Position numbers and translations under genes: made by a program. From Bacteroidales bacterium (GTDB lineage: Bacteria; Bacteroidota; Bacteroidia; Bacteroidales; Rikenellaceae), in assembly GCA_949419965.1 (NCBI GenBank), contig CASPAC010000005.1:1-64000 (forward strand): DNA of 64,000 nucleotides, in the 5' to 3' direction. Below, one piece after another: positions 29,001 through 38,032 of this stretch. The notes under the pieces were generated by a model. The model made no database searches. It saw only the letters and a list, made by a program, of their open reading frames with translations, and was not told where the DNA came from. Each line of letters begins with the position of its first letter. Position 1 is the stretch's first letter.

Positions 29001-29049
29001 TACTCTTGCTCGGTAAAGCCCGTGAACGGTCTTTACTCTCGCTTAATCG
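29001..29049 (-). repeat. Hairpin unit within E2 (same as 36817-36862)
   Basis: Minus-strand stem GTAAAGACCGT/ACGGGCTTTAC around TC with one mismatch, between the flanks TTAAGCGAG and CCGAGCAAGAGT. Confidence 0.6.
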
Positions 29050-29118
29050 TAAAGTTGTGAATTCTGAATTGTTTTGTTCCCTCTCCGCTGCATTCATCCC
29101 AGCGATTGCCCGGAAACT

Positions 29119-29307
29119 CCTGCTGCGGGCGCCCGCAGCCGTGACACGGGAACCTTGGCGGAAGTCGGCATGAGCGGCTACGTGTGGGCTTCGTCGTCGT
29201 GGGTTTCGGGCGACCTGCATGCCGGTCTCTTTGCCTGTGGAGCGGATGGTACACATCCGCTCACCGGGGGCCACCGGGTTGCGGCCCGCCCCGTGCGCTG
29301 CGTCCAA
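29119..29307 (+). pseudogene. Orphan FISUMP-like C-terminal cassette D (63 codons)
   Basis: Identical by eye to cassette C in E3. The framework (PAAG, two Arg, G-x-L, VG, SSS, P-L-x-GG, VRCVQ) is kept, and most other positions differ from A and B. It has one extra base just after the Gln codon compared with A and B. No upstream domain half is present. It lies tail-to-tail against the AddB-like gene. Confidence 0.55.
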
Positions 29308-29378
29308 GCATCTGCAGAAGTTGTTGAAAAATGAAGAATGAAGCCAAAGAGACGGGCCGACGTGTACCGGACGGCCTT

Positions 29379-32225
29379 TTAACGTTTGCAGATGGTGTTG
29401 AAATCGCAATACTGGCAGGTTTTGACATCCTCGCATTGCCGGAAAGGCGTTGCAGCGTCATAGAGTTCCGCCAGCGTGGTGCGCAAAAGTTCTTCGAAAG
29501 TCTCCGCATACACCGAATAGGGTGCACCGCGGCGTCCCAGCTCCTTGTCGTCCAGTTCCGGTGAATAATCCTCGCGGTGCATGTGGCGGACATAGTAGAG
29601 CGTGGGGAGAGCGTCGCAGCCACGCGTGCGGTAGAGCATCATCGAGTAGAGCAGCGTCTGTATCACGTTGGAGAGGCGCTCCCTGCCCTCGCCGCAGAAA
29701 AGACGCTCCACCCCCGGGAACTCAAGATGGGGCATCCCCGTCTTGTAGTCCACAACGCGCAGCGTCCCGTCGTCCAGCCGGTCGATGCGGTCGGCGATGC
29801 CCGCGAACTTGAGCCGCATGGTGCGTCCGCACGCTTCGAACGGGAAGGCATGGGCCACTTCTTCCTCCAGCCCCAGGGTCGTGAATGCGTCGTGGGCCGC
29901 ATCGTGGCGCATCACGCCGTCGCGCAGGTAACGCGTCACGATGTCTTTGACCAGGAGCAAATTGCCCGTGTAGTCGTCGGGGGTGGCATGCGCATCATGG
30001 AGGTAATTTTCGTTGATGGCGTCGGCCACGGCCCGCATCACCTCGTCGGTCCGGCGCAGGGCCTGCAAGGTCTGTCCGGGGTGTGTTCCGCCCACGATGC
30101 GGCCGTAGAGTTTTTGGGCCGCCGCATGCAGGATAGTGCCGAACATCGGGGCGTCCACCTCCTCGCTCACCTCGTCGTCCGCCACCAGACGGGCCACCGA
30201 ATGGAAGTAGAAGCGCAGCGGGCAGGCGACGTAGCGGAACAGCGCCGTGGGAGAAAGGGTTGCCGGATGCTCCGGATCGACGAAACGTTCGAGTCGCTCC
30301 ATCACCCGCTCGTCCTTGGCCACTTCGATGGGTTGCGTCCGGGCAAGGTTGACATCCACGCCCACTTCGATCCGCCGCACCGGGATGCCGCTCTCATAAT
30401 CGAGCTGGTAGATATAGCGGCTCGGTTCGCCGGTCGACTTCTCGTCGGCGTGCGAGCAGTAGAGCATGTGCACGCGCCGGGCTCGTTGGATCAGGCGATA
30501 GAAATAGTAGGCATAGACTCCCTCGTGGTGTTCGGGCGTGGGCAGCGCGAAGGCCGCACGCAGGTTGTAGGGCACGAACGAAGCCTGCGCCATGCGGTTG
30601 CCGGGGAAGTTGTCGTCGTTCATCGAGAGGATGACGACGTTGTCGAAATCGAGGTTGCGGGTCTCCAGAATACCCATCACCTGCACTCCTTCCAGCGGCT
30701 CGCCCTCGAACGGGATGCGGATCGTCTGGAGGTGGCGGCGCAGCAGCGAGGTGTAGACATCCGCTTCGATCGACAGGTCGCAGGCGTCGAGCGAGTTGCG
30801 CAGTTTGACGATCTCTTCGGAGATCACCGCCAGGAATTCGCTCCGCTGGCCGGCATCGTCGCCGGCATAGGGCGTGCGGGCCACGGCATCCACCACCGCC
30901 AGCAGCCACTGCGAGAACTCCTGCCAGCTGTCGACCGCCGTGAAGATGCGCGACAACAATGCGTTGCGGCCCAGCCACGACGCTTCGACCGAGATGCGCC
31001 GTTCGCGCACGATCTCCTCCGCCAGCGTGCGGGTCATTGCCGCGTCGCACCCCGTCACGTAGGGATGGTGCAGCAGTCCCGTAACGTCGGCGTGGTAGAA
31101 GGTGCAGGCTGCACCTTTCGTTCGGCGTCGGGATTGCAGCGACAACAGACGTTCCACGAACGTATAGGCCAGGGTCTGCTTGAGCGGATAGCCCATCGTC
31201 ACGTTCACCTTGCCGATCTCCTCGGGCAGGGCGTAGAGCAGCGGCAGGAGCAGGTTTTCGTCGGTCAGCACTATGGCGGTCCGCTTGTCGAGGGGACCCT
31301 GCTTGGCATATTCGCGCAGAATCTCAGCCGCATATTTGCATTGTACGGCGTTCGAGACGGCCGACACGACGGTCAGTTCCTTTTCGCGGGTCATGTTGTC
31401 GTGCGAGAGACGGGTGCGCGGCGGGAAAAGTTCCGTATTCTCGCGCACGAACATGCCGGCTTCCTGCTCGGGGTTGTCCTTATAGTAAGTATCGTAGTCC
31501 CAGTAGAAATCGGTCTGCGCGTTGGTCGAGAGAAAGCGGAAAAGAATTTTTTCGCACTCCGAAAGCGCATTGAACCCGGCCACGACGTATCGCCGCGGTT
31601 CGGGGAAGACGTATTCGCCCGCCAGGATGCGGTCGGCGGCGGCCCGCTGCACCATGCCGCCATAGGCGATGCCCAACCGGCTCAGCCGCTCGCGGTAGCG
31701 TTCGTAGATGGGGCCCAGCGTCTTCCAGATCGCCAGGAACCGGCGTTTCTCCTCCGACAGATCGGCTTCGGGCCCCAGCGACGACCAGAAACTCAGAATG
31801 CGGAGCTGCGCCGGCGTGAGGTAGGAGATGTCGGCCTCCATCTCCTTGATTTCCGACAGGTTGCGGAAAAGCTGCGAGGCATCGATGCGGTATTTGTCGA
31901 TCGTGTCGAAGTCCGTCAGCAGCATCTCGCCCCAGAAGTAGAACCGGTCGAACGGCTCGGCATGGAACTGCGAGTAGACTTTGTAGAGTTCGGTTATCAG
32001 ACGCAGGCGGTCGCCCGTCGTGAGACCCGAAATCTCGGACGTCAGCTCGTCGATCGTGCACCACGTGGGCTGCCACATGGGCCGTTCGGCTATCCGGCTC
32101 AGCGCATCGGTGAAGAAAAGCCTTGCGCGCCGCGAGGCGAAGAGCACGGACCGCTCCGAGAGCTCCTCGCCGTAGCGTGCATAGAGATCGCGCGCCACCT
32201 CTTCCAGAAATCCCGCCGTCGCCAT
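29379..32225 (-). CDS. AddB-like PD-(D/E)XK nuclease
   Basis: A 948-residue protein that resembles the AddB subunit of AddAB helicase-nucleases, which process double-strand breaks. The C-terminal nuclease has the VVDYKTG motif (about residue 827). A cysteine cluster (TCQYCDFNTIC, last 15 residues, plus an upstream Cys near Phe-Glu-Glu-Asp-Val) fits the AddB 4Fe-4S site. The N-terminal half is an inactivated helicase-like region. The start at 32225 is the first Met before a helix-rich region; the longer frame overlaps the upstream gene. It lies four bases after the GIN-domain gene and divergent from the AddA-like gene. Confidence 0.8.
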   Translation of the reverse strand: MATAGFLEEVARDLYARYGEELSERSVLFASRRARLFFTDALSRIAERPMWQPTWCTIDELTSEISGLTTGDRLRLITELYKVYSQFHAEPFDRFYFWGEMLLTDFDTIDKYRIDASQLFRNLSEIKEMEADISYLTPAQLRILSFWSSLGPEADLSEEKRRFLAIWKTLGPIYERYRERLSRLGIAYGGMVQRAAADRILAGEYVFPEPRRYVVAGFNALSECEKILFRFLSTNAQTDFYWDYDTYYKDNPEQEAGMFVRENTELFPPRTRLSHDNMTREKELTVVSAVSNAVQCKYAAEILREYAKQGPLDKRTAIVLTDENLLLPLLYALPEEIGKVNVTMGYPLKQTLAYTFVERLLSLQSRRRTKGAACTFYHADVTGLLHHPYVTGCDAAMTRTLAEEIVRERRISVEASWLGRNALLSRIFTAVDSWQEFSQWLLAVVDAVARTPYAGDDAGQRSEFLAVISEEIVKLRNSLDACDLSIEADVYTSLLRRHLQTIRIPFEGEPLEGVQVMGILETRNLDFDNVVILSMNDDNFPGNRMAQASFVPYNLRAAFALPTPEHHEGVYAYYFYRLIQRARRVHMLYCSHADEKSTGEPSRYIYQLDYESGIPVRRIEVGVDVNLARTQPIEVAKDERVMERLERFVDPEHPATLSPTALFRYVACPLRFYFHSVARLVADDEVSEEVDAPMFGTILHAAAQKLYGRIVGGTHPGQTLQALRRTDEVMRAVADAINENYLHDAHATPDDYTGNLLLVKDIVTRYLRDGVMRHDAAHDAFTTLGLEEEVAHAFPFEACGRTMRLKFAGIADRIDRLDDGTLRVVDYKTGMPHLEFPGVERLFCGEGRERLSNVIQTLLYSMMLYRTRGCDALPTLYYVRHMHREDYSPELDDKELGRRGAPYSVYAETFEELLRTTLAELYDAATPFRQCEDVKTCQYCDFNTICKR

Positions 32226-32229
32226 GGCT

Positions 32230-33033
32230 CTACTCTTGTTCGATCCGGCCGATAGTTCCCGCCAGCAGGCTTTGCGACGTGCGCAGCAGGACCGGCATTC
32301 GCTTGTAGAAGATCGAGCCGCTGGTGACCGCTTTGGCTTCGAGCCGGTCGGCAACGTCGACCGTCACCTCGGCCTTGTTCTTGGCCGTCACGACCGCCGA
32401 TTCGCACCGCAGGTCGAGCGCGTCCACCCGGCCCGTCGAGACGCTGAGGGTCAGGTAACGCACCGCTCCCGTGAGTTTGGCGCGGCTGTCGCCCGAGAGT
32501 TCCATCATCAGGTCCTGAATGTCCGCATGGATGTCCACGCTCGAACGGGCGCCCACCGTCAGGTCGAACATGGGTGCTGCGAGCGTATTGGCAAACGTTG
32601 CATTGGCATCGGTTATCGTCAGCGAGCGCAGCGTGTTATAGCTCACGGTCACCTGCGTGCGTGCGGTGCGGTGCATGTCGGCCCGTTCGCGGATGTGCAG
32701 CACGCCGTTGCGCACCTCCGCGCGGAATTTGGTGTTGTCGTCGCCTTTCGTATCGTAGACGATGCGGGGAGCTTCCGTAGCCGGCACTTCCACAAAGCGG
32801 ATGTCCACCGTCGCGTCGACTTCCACCGCATCGAACGGTGCCAGCCATTCGCTGCGACGGGCAGGAAGCGCTTCGGATGCCGGCGCAACCGTCGCAGCGG
32901 TCGTGCCGGCCGTACGGGCAGCATTGTCGTCCGTCGTCGGCGAGGTCACCGAAATCTGCGTCCCGAATCCCGTCTGTGCCTGACCGGCCGCCACCGCAAG
33001 AAGCGCCGCGGCGCTCAAAATCGTTTTCCTCAT
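32230..33033 (-). CDS. Exported GIN-domain (DUF2807) protein
   Basis: A 267-residue protein with a signal peptide (cleavage near residue 19) and a repeated short-strand pattern ending in VTVSYNTLRSLTITDANATF, then ARSSVDIHADIQDLMMELSGDSRAKLTG. This fits the GIN/DUF2807 'putative auto-transporter adhesin head' family, a right-handed beta-helix-like fold of unknown function common in Bacteroidetes. It ends four bases before the AddB-like gene. The link to DNA repair is probably only positional. Confidence 0.75.
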   Translation of the reverse strand: MRKTILSAAALLAVAAGQAQTGFGTQISVTSPTTDDNAARTAGTTAATVAPASEALPARRSEWLAPFDAVEVDATVDIRFVEVPATEAPRIVYDTKGDDNTKFRAEVRNGVLHIRERADMHRTARTQVTVSYNTLRSLTITDANATFANTLAAPMFDLTVGARSSVDIHADIQDLMMELSGDSRAKLTGAVRYLTLSVSTGRVDALDLRCESAVVTAKNKAEVTVDVADRLEAKAVTSGSIFYKRMPVLLRTSQSLLAGTIGRIEQE

Positions 33034-33339
33034 GGTCGTTTCGTTTATGGGTCGCTAAATTACGAATATTTATCGGGAATACAGCCGCTAAAGCGGCCAA
33101 ACTCGCCGGATCGCTGCTATTCTCCGCCCGGAACCGTGTTCCGGTCCGGCTTGCAACCCTTCGCGGCCGGCTTCCGTGCCGTCTTCCCGTTGCAGATCCG
33201 GCCGGCGAATCTTCCTCCGGACGGTCGCTGCCTGCACTCCGCATCCGTTCACCCGCCCGGCCGCGCATTTTTAGCTGCGAATTCTTTCCAGTTCCCGATT
33301 TGTTTCGTACTTTTACGATTCCGGAACAAAATCACTTCG
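33034..33339 (+). other. Divergent intergenic region before the AddA-like gene
   Basis: About 300 GC-rich bases with no gene. TACTTTTA at 33308-33315 resembles a -7 box for the plus-strand gene, but a -33 box is not clear. Both divergent transcripts should start here. Confidence 0.35.
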
Positions 33340-36300
33340 ATGCGGGCCAAGATTCTCAATGCGAGCGCCGGGTCGGGCAAGACCTACCAGCTCGCCTACA
33401 AATATGTCCACGACGTGGTGCAGCAGCCCACGCTCTACCGGCATATCCTCGCCGTGACCTTCACCAACAAGGCAACCGAGGAGATGAAGTCGCGCATCCT
33501 CAAGGAGATCCATCTGCTCGCCTCGGGCGGCGAAAGCGCCTACCTCGACGATCTCTGCCGCGAACTGGAGCTGGACGCCGCCACCGTGCGCCGCCGCGCT
33601 GCCGAAGCCCGCGCGCGCATTCTTCACGACTACTCGCGTTTCACGGTGCTGACGATCGACACCTTCTTCCAGCGCATCCTCCGGGCTTTCATCAAGGAAC
33701 TGGGCATCGATCTCGACTACAACATCGAGATCGAAACCGCCTCCGTACTCGCCAAGAGCGCCGATACGCTGGTCGAGGCCATCGCCACCGACCGCGACCT
33801 GCTGCGCTGGATGACCGGATTCGTCGAAGAACGCATCGCCGAAGGGCGCAAGTGGGACGTCCGGGAAGGTATCCTGTCGCTGGGCGGCGAGCTGTTCAAG
33901 GAGAAGAACCGCGAGACGCTCTCCTCGCCCCGCTCGAAGGAGGAGCTGCGGCGGATCGTTCAGGAAGCCGCCGCCCACGCCGAAGCGACCCGACGGCAGA
34001 TGACCGACGCCGCGGTCCGGGCCGTGGAGATCATCGGGGCTGCCGGACTTTCGGCCGCCGACTTCAGCGGCAAGAGCCGCAGTTTTGCCCACTATTTCTA
34101 TTCCGTCGCCGCCGGCGAAACGAAGGCGCCCACCGCCACCGTGCTGAAGATGAGCGCCACCGACGAGGGGTGGTGTACCAAAAATTCGCCGGCCGAAGTC
34201 CTCGTGCCGCAGCTCCGGCCGCTTCTCGCGGCGATGTGCGAACTCTACGAAAGCAACATCCGTTCGTGGAACACCAGCGCGCTGCTGCGCGAGAACTACC
34301 GCAGCTTCGCCCTGCTGTCGGACCTCTATGCCAAGGTGCAGCAACTCTGCGACGAGCAGAACATGATGCTGCTCTCGGAGACCAAATACCTCCTCGCCGA
34401 ATTCATCGGCCACAACGATGCGCCGTTCATCTACGAGAAAGTCGGCAACCGTTTCGAACGCTTCATGATCGACGAGTTCCAGGACACCTCCGTGCGTGAG
34501 TGGGAGAACTTCCTGCCGCTTCTGCAGAACGCCATGGCGCAGTGCGAGGATACTTCGGTGCTGATCGTGGGCGACATCAAGCAGTCGATCTACCGCTGGC
34601 GCGGCGGCGACTGGCGCATTCTGCACGAAGGAGCCCGCCGGGCGCTGGGCCCCGAAAATACGGAAGTCAGGAACCTCGAAGAGAACTGGCGCAGCCTGCC
34701 CGTCATCGTCGAGTTCAACAACCGCATCATCGAACGCGTGGTCGAAGCCGACAATGCGGCTCTCGACATCCGGCTCGACGAAGCCGCCGCCCGCCGGGAA
34801 ATCGCTCCGGACATCGCGGCGCAGCTCCACGGCACGTTGTGCAACGCCTATCGCGGACACGCCCAGAAGCCCCGCCGCAAAGCCTCCGTTTCCGGTTATG
34901 TCTCCGTCGAGACGTTCGACGAACAGCCCCCGATCGTCGGGCGCATCTGCGAACTGCTCGACCGCGGGTTCCGCCCCTCCGACATCATGATTCTTGTGCG
35001 GGGAGGTGCCGACGGCGCCAAAATCGCCGCCGAACTGCTCGACTTCAAGGCGCGCAACAGCGATCCGCGCTACCGCTTCGACGTCATGACGCAGGAAGCG
35101 CTGGTCATCGGCAATGCGCCCGTCGCTACGTTCGTCGCCGCGGCCCTGCGGCTGGCGCTCAACCCCGACGATTCGCTCAGCCGCGCCATCTACAACCGCT
35201 ATCTCGGTCATCCGTTCGACCGTCGTTTCTCCGACGGCGAGCGGTCGTTTTTCCGCTCGATCCGCCTCTTCTCGCCCGAAGAAGCCTTCGAACGGATCGT
35301 CATGGAGTACGACCTTCGGCAGGACCGCCTGCAGACGGCCTATCTTCAGGCCATTCACGAACAGATCATCGCGTTCTGCGCCAGCCGGATCGCCGACATA
35401 TCGCTGTTTCTGACCTGGTGGGACGAGCAGGGCTCCGCACGGTCGCTCTCCGTCGAGCGGAACGAGCAGGCCGTCGAAATCCTCACCATCCACAAGGCCA
35501 AGGGGTTGGAAAACCGCGCCGTGCTGATTCCCTATTGTTCGTGGCAGCTGGAACCCAAGTCGGGCGGCGTACAAAACATCGTGTGGGCCGAAGCGCAGGG
35601 CGAGACCGCCGAAGTCGGGCGTTTTCCCGTACGGTTCAAGAAGGACATGGCCGAGTCGGATTTTTCCGAGGAGTTCCACCGCGAAACCCTCTACTCCCAC
35701 ATCGACAACATCAATCTGCTTTACGTAGCCCTTACCCGCGCTGCCGAATCGCTCCATCTGTTCATCCCCCGTCGGGGAAGCGGCCACATCGGTTCGTTGC
35801 TGCTCCGGCATCTTGCGGTCGACGGCGAGCGGGCCGTTTTGGGCGATCTTGTCGGACGTTACGTCTGCTCGGAAAACTCCGAACGGTTCGAATTCGGCGA
35901 ATTTGCCGGCCCGGCCGGCTCCCACCGCCAGAGCGGGGCGCAGCATGTCGTGCTGGAGACCTACTCCACCTCCCGGGCTGACCTGCGGTTGCGGCTTCCG
36001 TCGCAACGCTACTTCGAAGATTCCGCCGATCCGGGGCTTTCGCCCCGCGACTTCGGCATTCTGATGCACCGGGCGTTCGAGCATGCCGATACCGAAAAGG
36101 AGATCGCAGAGGCCGTCACGCAGATGGAAGCCGACGCCAGTCTTTCGTCCGACGATGCCGTCAGGCTCCGACGTATGATTGCCGACGCGCTGGCCGATCC
36201 GGTCGCGCGCGAGTGGTTCGACGGCTCCTGGCAGCGCGTGCGCAACGAGCAGGAGATCGTCATTCCGGGCTCTTCATCGCTCCGGCGCCCCGACCGCGTC

Positions 36301-36474
36301 ATGATCGACGGAGAACGCGCCGTGGTCGTCGATTACAAGTTCGGCGAGCACGATCCGGCCCGCTATCGGCGTCAGATCGCCGACTATTGCGCCCTCCTGC
36401 GGCAGATGGGCCACCCCCGGACCGAAGGTTATCTGTGGTTCGTCCGGCTCGGCAGGATCGAGCGGGTGGAGTAG
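33340..36474 (+). CDS. AddA-like UvrD-family helicase-nuclease
   Basis: A 1044-residue superfamily 1 helicase. Walker A is ASAGSGKT (8-15). Motif II is MIDEFQDTS (about 377-385), then VGDIKQSIYRWRGGD (about 410), LEENWRS, and the late motif ILTIHKAKGLENR (about 713-725). The C-terminus carries a RecB-type nuclease with DRVMIDGERAVVVDYKFGE (near 1000). This is the layout of AddA, the motor and one nuclease of break-resection complexes. The start at 33340 puts Walker A in its usual place. Its AddB-like partner is divergent, 1.1 kb away. Confidence 0.88.
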   Translation: MRAKILNASAGSGKTYQLAYKYVHDVVQQPTLYRHILAVTFTNKATEEMKSRILKEIHLLASGGESAYLDDLCRELELDAATVRRRAAEARARILHDYSRFTVLTIDTFFQRILRAFIKELGIDLDYNIEIETASVLAKSADTLVEAIATDRDLLRWMTGFVEERIAEGRKWDVREGILSLGGELFKEKNRETLSSPRSKEELRRIVQEAAAHAEATRRQMTDAAVRAVEIIGAAGLSAADFSGKSRSFAHYFYSVAAGETKAPTATVLKMSATDEGWCTKNSPAEVLVPQLRPLLAAMCELYESNIRSWNTSALLRENYRSFALLSDLYAKVQQLCDEQNMMLLSETKYLLAEFIGHNDAPFIYEKVGNRFERFMIDEFQDTSVREWENFLPLLQNAMAQCEDTSVLIVGDIKQSIYRWRGGDWRILHEGARRALGPENTEVRNLEENWRSLPVIVEFNNRIIERVVEADNAALDIRLDEAAARREIAPDIAAQLHGTLCNAYRGHAQKPRRKASVSGYVSVETFDEQPPIVGRICELLDRGFRPSDIMILVRGGADGAKIAAELLDFKARNSDPRYRFDVMTQEALVIGNAPVATFVAAALRLALNPDDSLSRAIYNRYLGHPFDRRFSDGERSFFRSIRLFSPEEAFERIVMEYDLRQDRLQTAYLQAIHEQIIAFCASRIADISLFLTWWDEQGSARSLSVERNEQAVEILTIHKAKGLENRAVLIPYCSWQLEPKSGGVQNIVWAEAQGETAEVGRFPVRFKKDMAESDFSEEFHRETLYSHIDNINLLYVALTRAAESLHLFIPRRGSGHIGSLLLRHLAVDGERAVLGDLVGRYVCSENSERFEFGEFAGPAGSHRQSGAQHVVLETYSTSRADLRLRLPSQRYFEDSADPGLSPRDFGILMHRAFEHADTEKEIAEAVTQMEADASLSSDDAVRLRRMIADALADPVAREWFDGSWQRVRNEQEIVIPGSSSLRRPDRVMIDGERAVVVDYKFGEHDPARYRRQIADYCALLRQMGHPRTEGYLWFVRLGRIERVE

Positions 36475-36556
36475 ACCGGTCGACTCTTGTTTGGGTTCTC
36501 GTTCTGCGGTTTCCGGAATCTTTATCTTCTATATCAAAAGCAACTTCTGCAGATGC

Positions 36557-36745
36557 TTGGACGCAGCGCACGGGGCGGGCCGCAACCCGGTGGCCCCCGG
36601 TGAGCGGATGTGTACCATCCGCTCCACAGGCAAAGAGACCGGCATGCAGGTCGCCCGAAACCCACGACGACGAAGCCCACACGTAGCCGCTCATGCCGAC
36701 TTCCGCCAAGGTTCCCGTGTCACGGCTGCGGGCGCCCGCAGCAGG
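36557..36745 (-). pseudogene. Orphan FISUMP-like C-terminal cassette C (63 codons)
   Basis: Same sequence by eye as cassette D. It begins about 80 bases after the AddA-like stop codon, tail-to-tail. The framework and absence of a start are as described for the others. Confidence 0.55.
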
Positions 36746-36862
36746 AGTTTCCGGGCAATCGCTGGGATGAATGCAGCGGAGAGGGAACAAAACAATTCAG
36801 AATTCACAACTTTACGATTAAGCGAGAGTAAAGACCGTTCACGGGCTTTACCGAGCAAGAGT

Positions 36863-36937
36863 GATGATGGTGCAAGCCGAGAGTCATTCCGAACTTGTTC
36901 GAGCATGACCGAGGCGCAGCCCATCCAAGGCACAGCC
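36863..36937 (+). repeat. 75-base hairpin unit present in E3, absent from E2
   Basis: The junction sequence reads straight through in E2 (GAGT then AAAGTC). E3 has exactly these 75 extra bases. The unit holds the stem GTCATTCCGAAC/GTTCGAGCATGAC around TT with a bulged A, between AAGCCGAG and CCGAGGCG. Confidence 0.75.
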
Positions 36938-37912
36938 AAAGTCAAGCCCCGTAGGGGATTAATTCAGAATGCAAAATTCACAATTAATGGATTCTCTTCG
37001 AGAGTTCGATTCCAGCGTTGTCATTCTGAGGAGCAGAGCGACGAAGAATCCGTATTCGTGTCTTTTTCACGGTTTCCGCCTTTCAGGCTTGCGGGCCGCA
37101 GCCTCCCCCGGCGCAGGCCCGCAAGCGTGCCCCGCAGGCTGCGTCCGAATCCCAAGCCCTTTGTCATTCTGAGCAAGGTTACTGATGTTTCGCTGCGCTC
37201 AACATGACGGTTGCAGCGGCTCTTCGCAAAGAAGTGAACGACAAACGAAGTGCAGTCAAACATCTGTATGCTGATGATACAGATTCTTCGTCGCTCTGCT
37301 CCTCAGAATGACGAACTGCTTCTTAATTGTGAATTGTGAATTGTGCATTTTGAATTGTTCTCGACTCCGCGGCAGACTGGAATATGCAACTGGCGGCAAC
37401 GTGGGTAGGTGGAAGGAAAAGATGTGCGATTTGTTCGCAAATCTACCAACGTCGAATGCAAGCCGAATTCATAGAATCCGGAGCTCTTAGACGGGTAATT
37501 GCAGTTTACAGAGCTAAACACCGGCTTCAGCCGGGCGAGCCGAAGCCCCGCCCTGCGGAGGCTCGCAAAACTCGCCCCGCTGGCTTCGGCACGAGAACAA
37601 CACAGCGCCGACCGAAGCAGAGCTTGCGAACTTACAACGTACGCTCTTTCTGAACGAAGCGAACGCTGCCTGCGGAGCAGCGAGTCCGGCGACAACCGAA
37701 GTGACGATCCACCGTGCCGGGAGGCTGCGGCCCGCGCAACACTGCAAGTTGCAAAAAACAATCTCCAAAAAAAACGACTGCAAACAACCGCAAACGAACA
37801 ACGATTTTCTTTACCCACCACGTCATTACGCCGCCAGCGGACTGCTGAATCTACCAACCACACTGACAAAAGCCGTAACCCCTGTCACTCCGGGTGTGAA
37901 GTTGCTGTAGAG

Positions 37913-37943
37913 CGAAGATACCGATAAATTCCCGAACGACAAA
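37913..37943 (-). promoter_or_regulatory. Promoter at the outer end of element E3, reading inward
   Basis: On the minus strand TTTG (37943-37940), 19 bases, TATCTTCG (37920-37913), pointing through the element toward cassette C. Confidence 0.5.
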
Positions 37944-38032
37944 GAAGGCAAATTGCCGATGAACGGGATGGAGAACGAGGAAAATTGAAAAGGCGAATCC
38001 ACAAGGAGTGCGACCCGTCGAACGAAAGAATG

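Larger units (their letters stand above)
28084..29335 (+). repeat. Composite repeat element E2 (left arm of an inverted pair)
   Basis: About 1.25 kb with no real gene. It starts with a promoter at 28098-28128 reading rightward and continues through the end block (CACCCGGAGTGACA). Then come a C9 tract (28367-28375), the GC-rich hairpin phrase, hairpin units at about 28706-28762 and 29001-29049, and GTCATTCTGAGG-type units. It ends in FISUMP cassette D on the same strand. E3 is its inverted partner 7.2 kb away; by eye the last ~330 bases are identical apart from one 75-base insertion in E3. Confidence 0.8.
36545..37962 (-). repeat. Composite repeat element E3 (right arm of an inverted pair)
   Basis: About 1.4 kb without a credible gene, between the convergent AddA-like and HAD genes. 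The order is as in E1: cassette C (minus), hairpin units (36817-36937), GTCATTCTGAGG units (37020 and 37285-37312), the GC-rich phrase (about 37530-37600), and the end block with CGAAGATA (37913-37920) then CAAA after 19 bases. It is inverted relative to E2 and carries a 75-base hairpin unit that E2 lacks. Confidence 0.8.
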
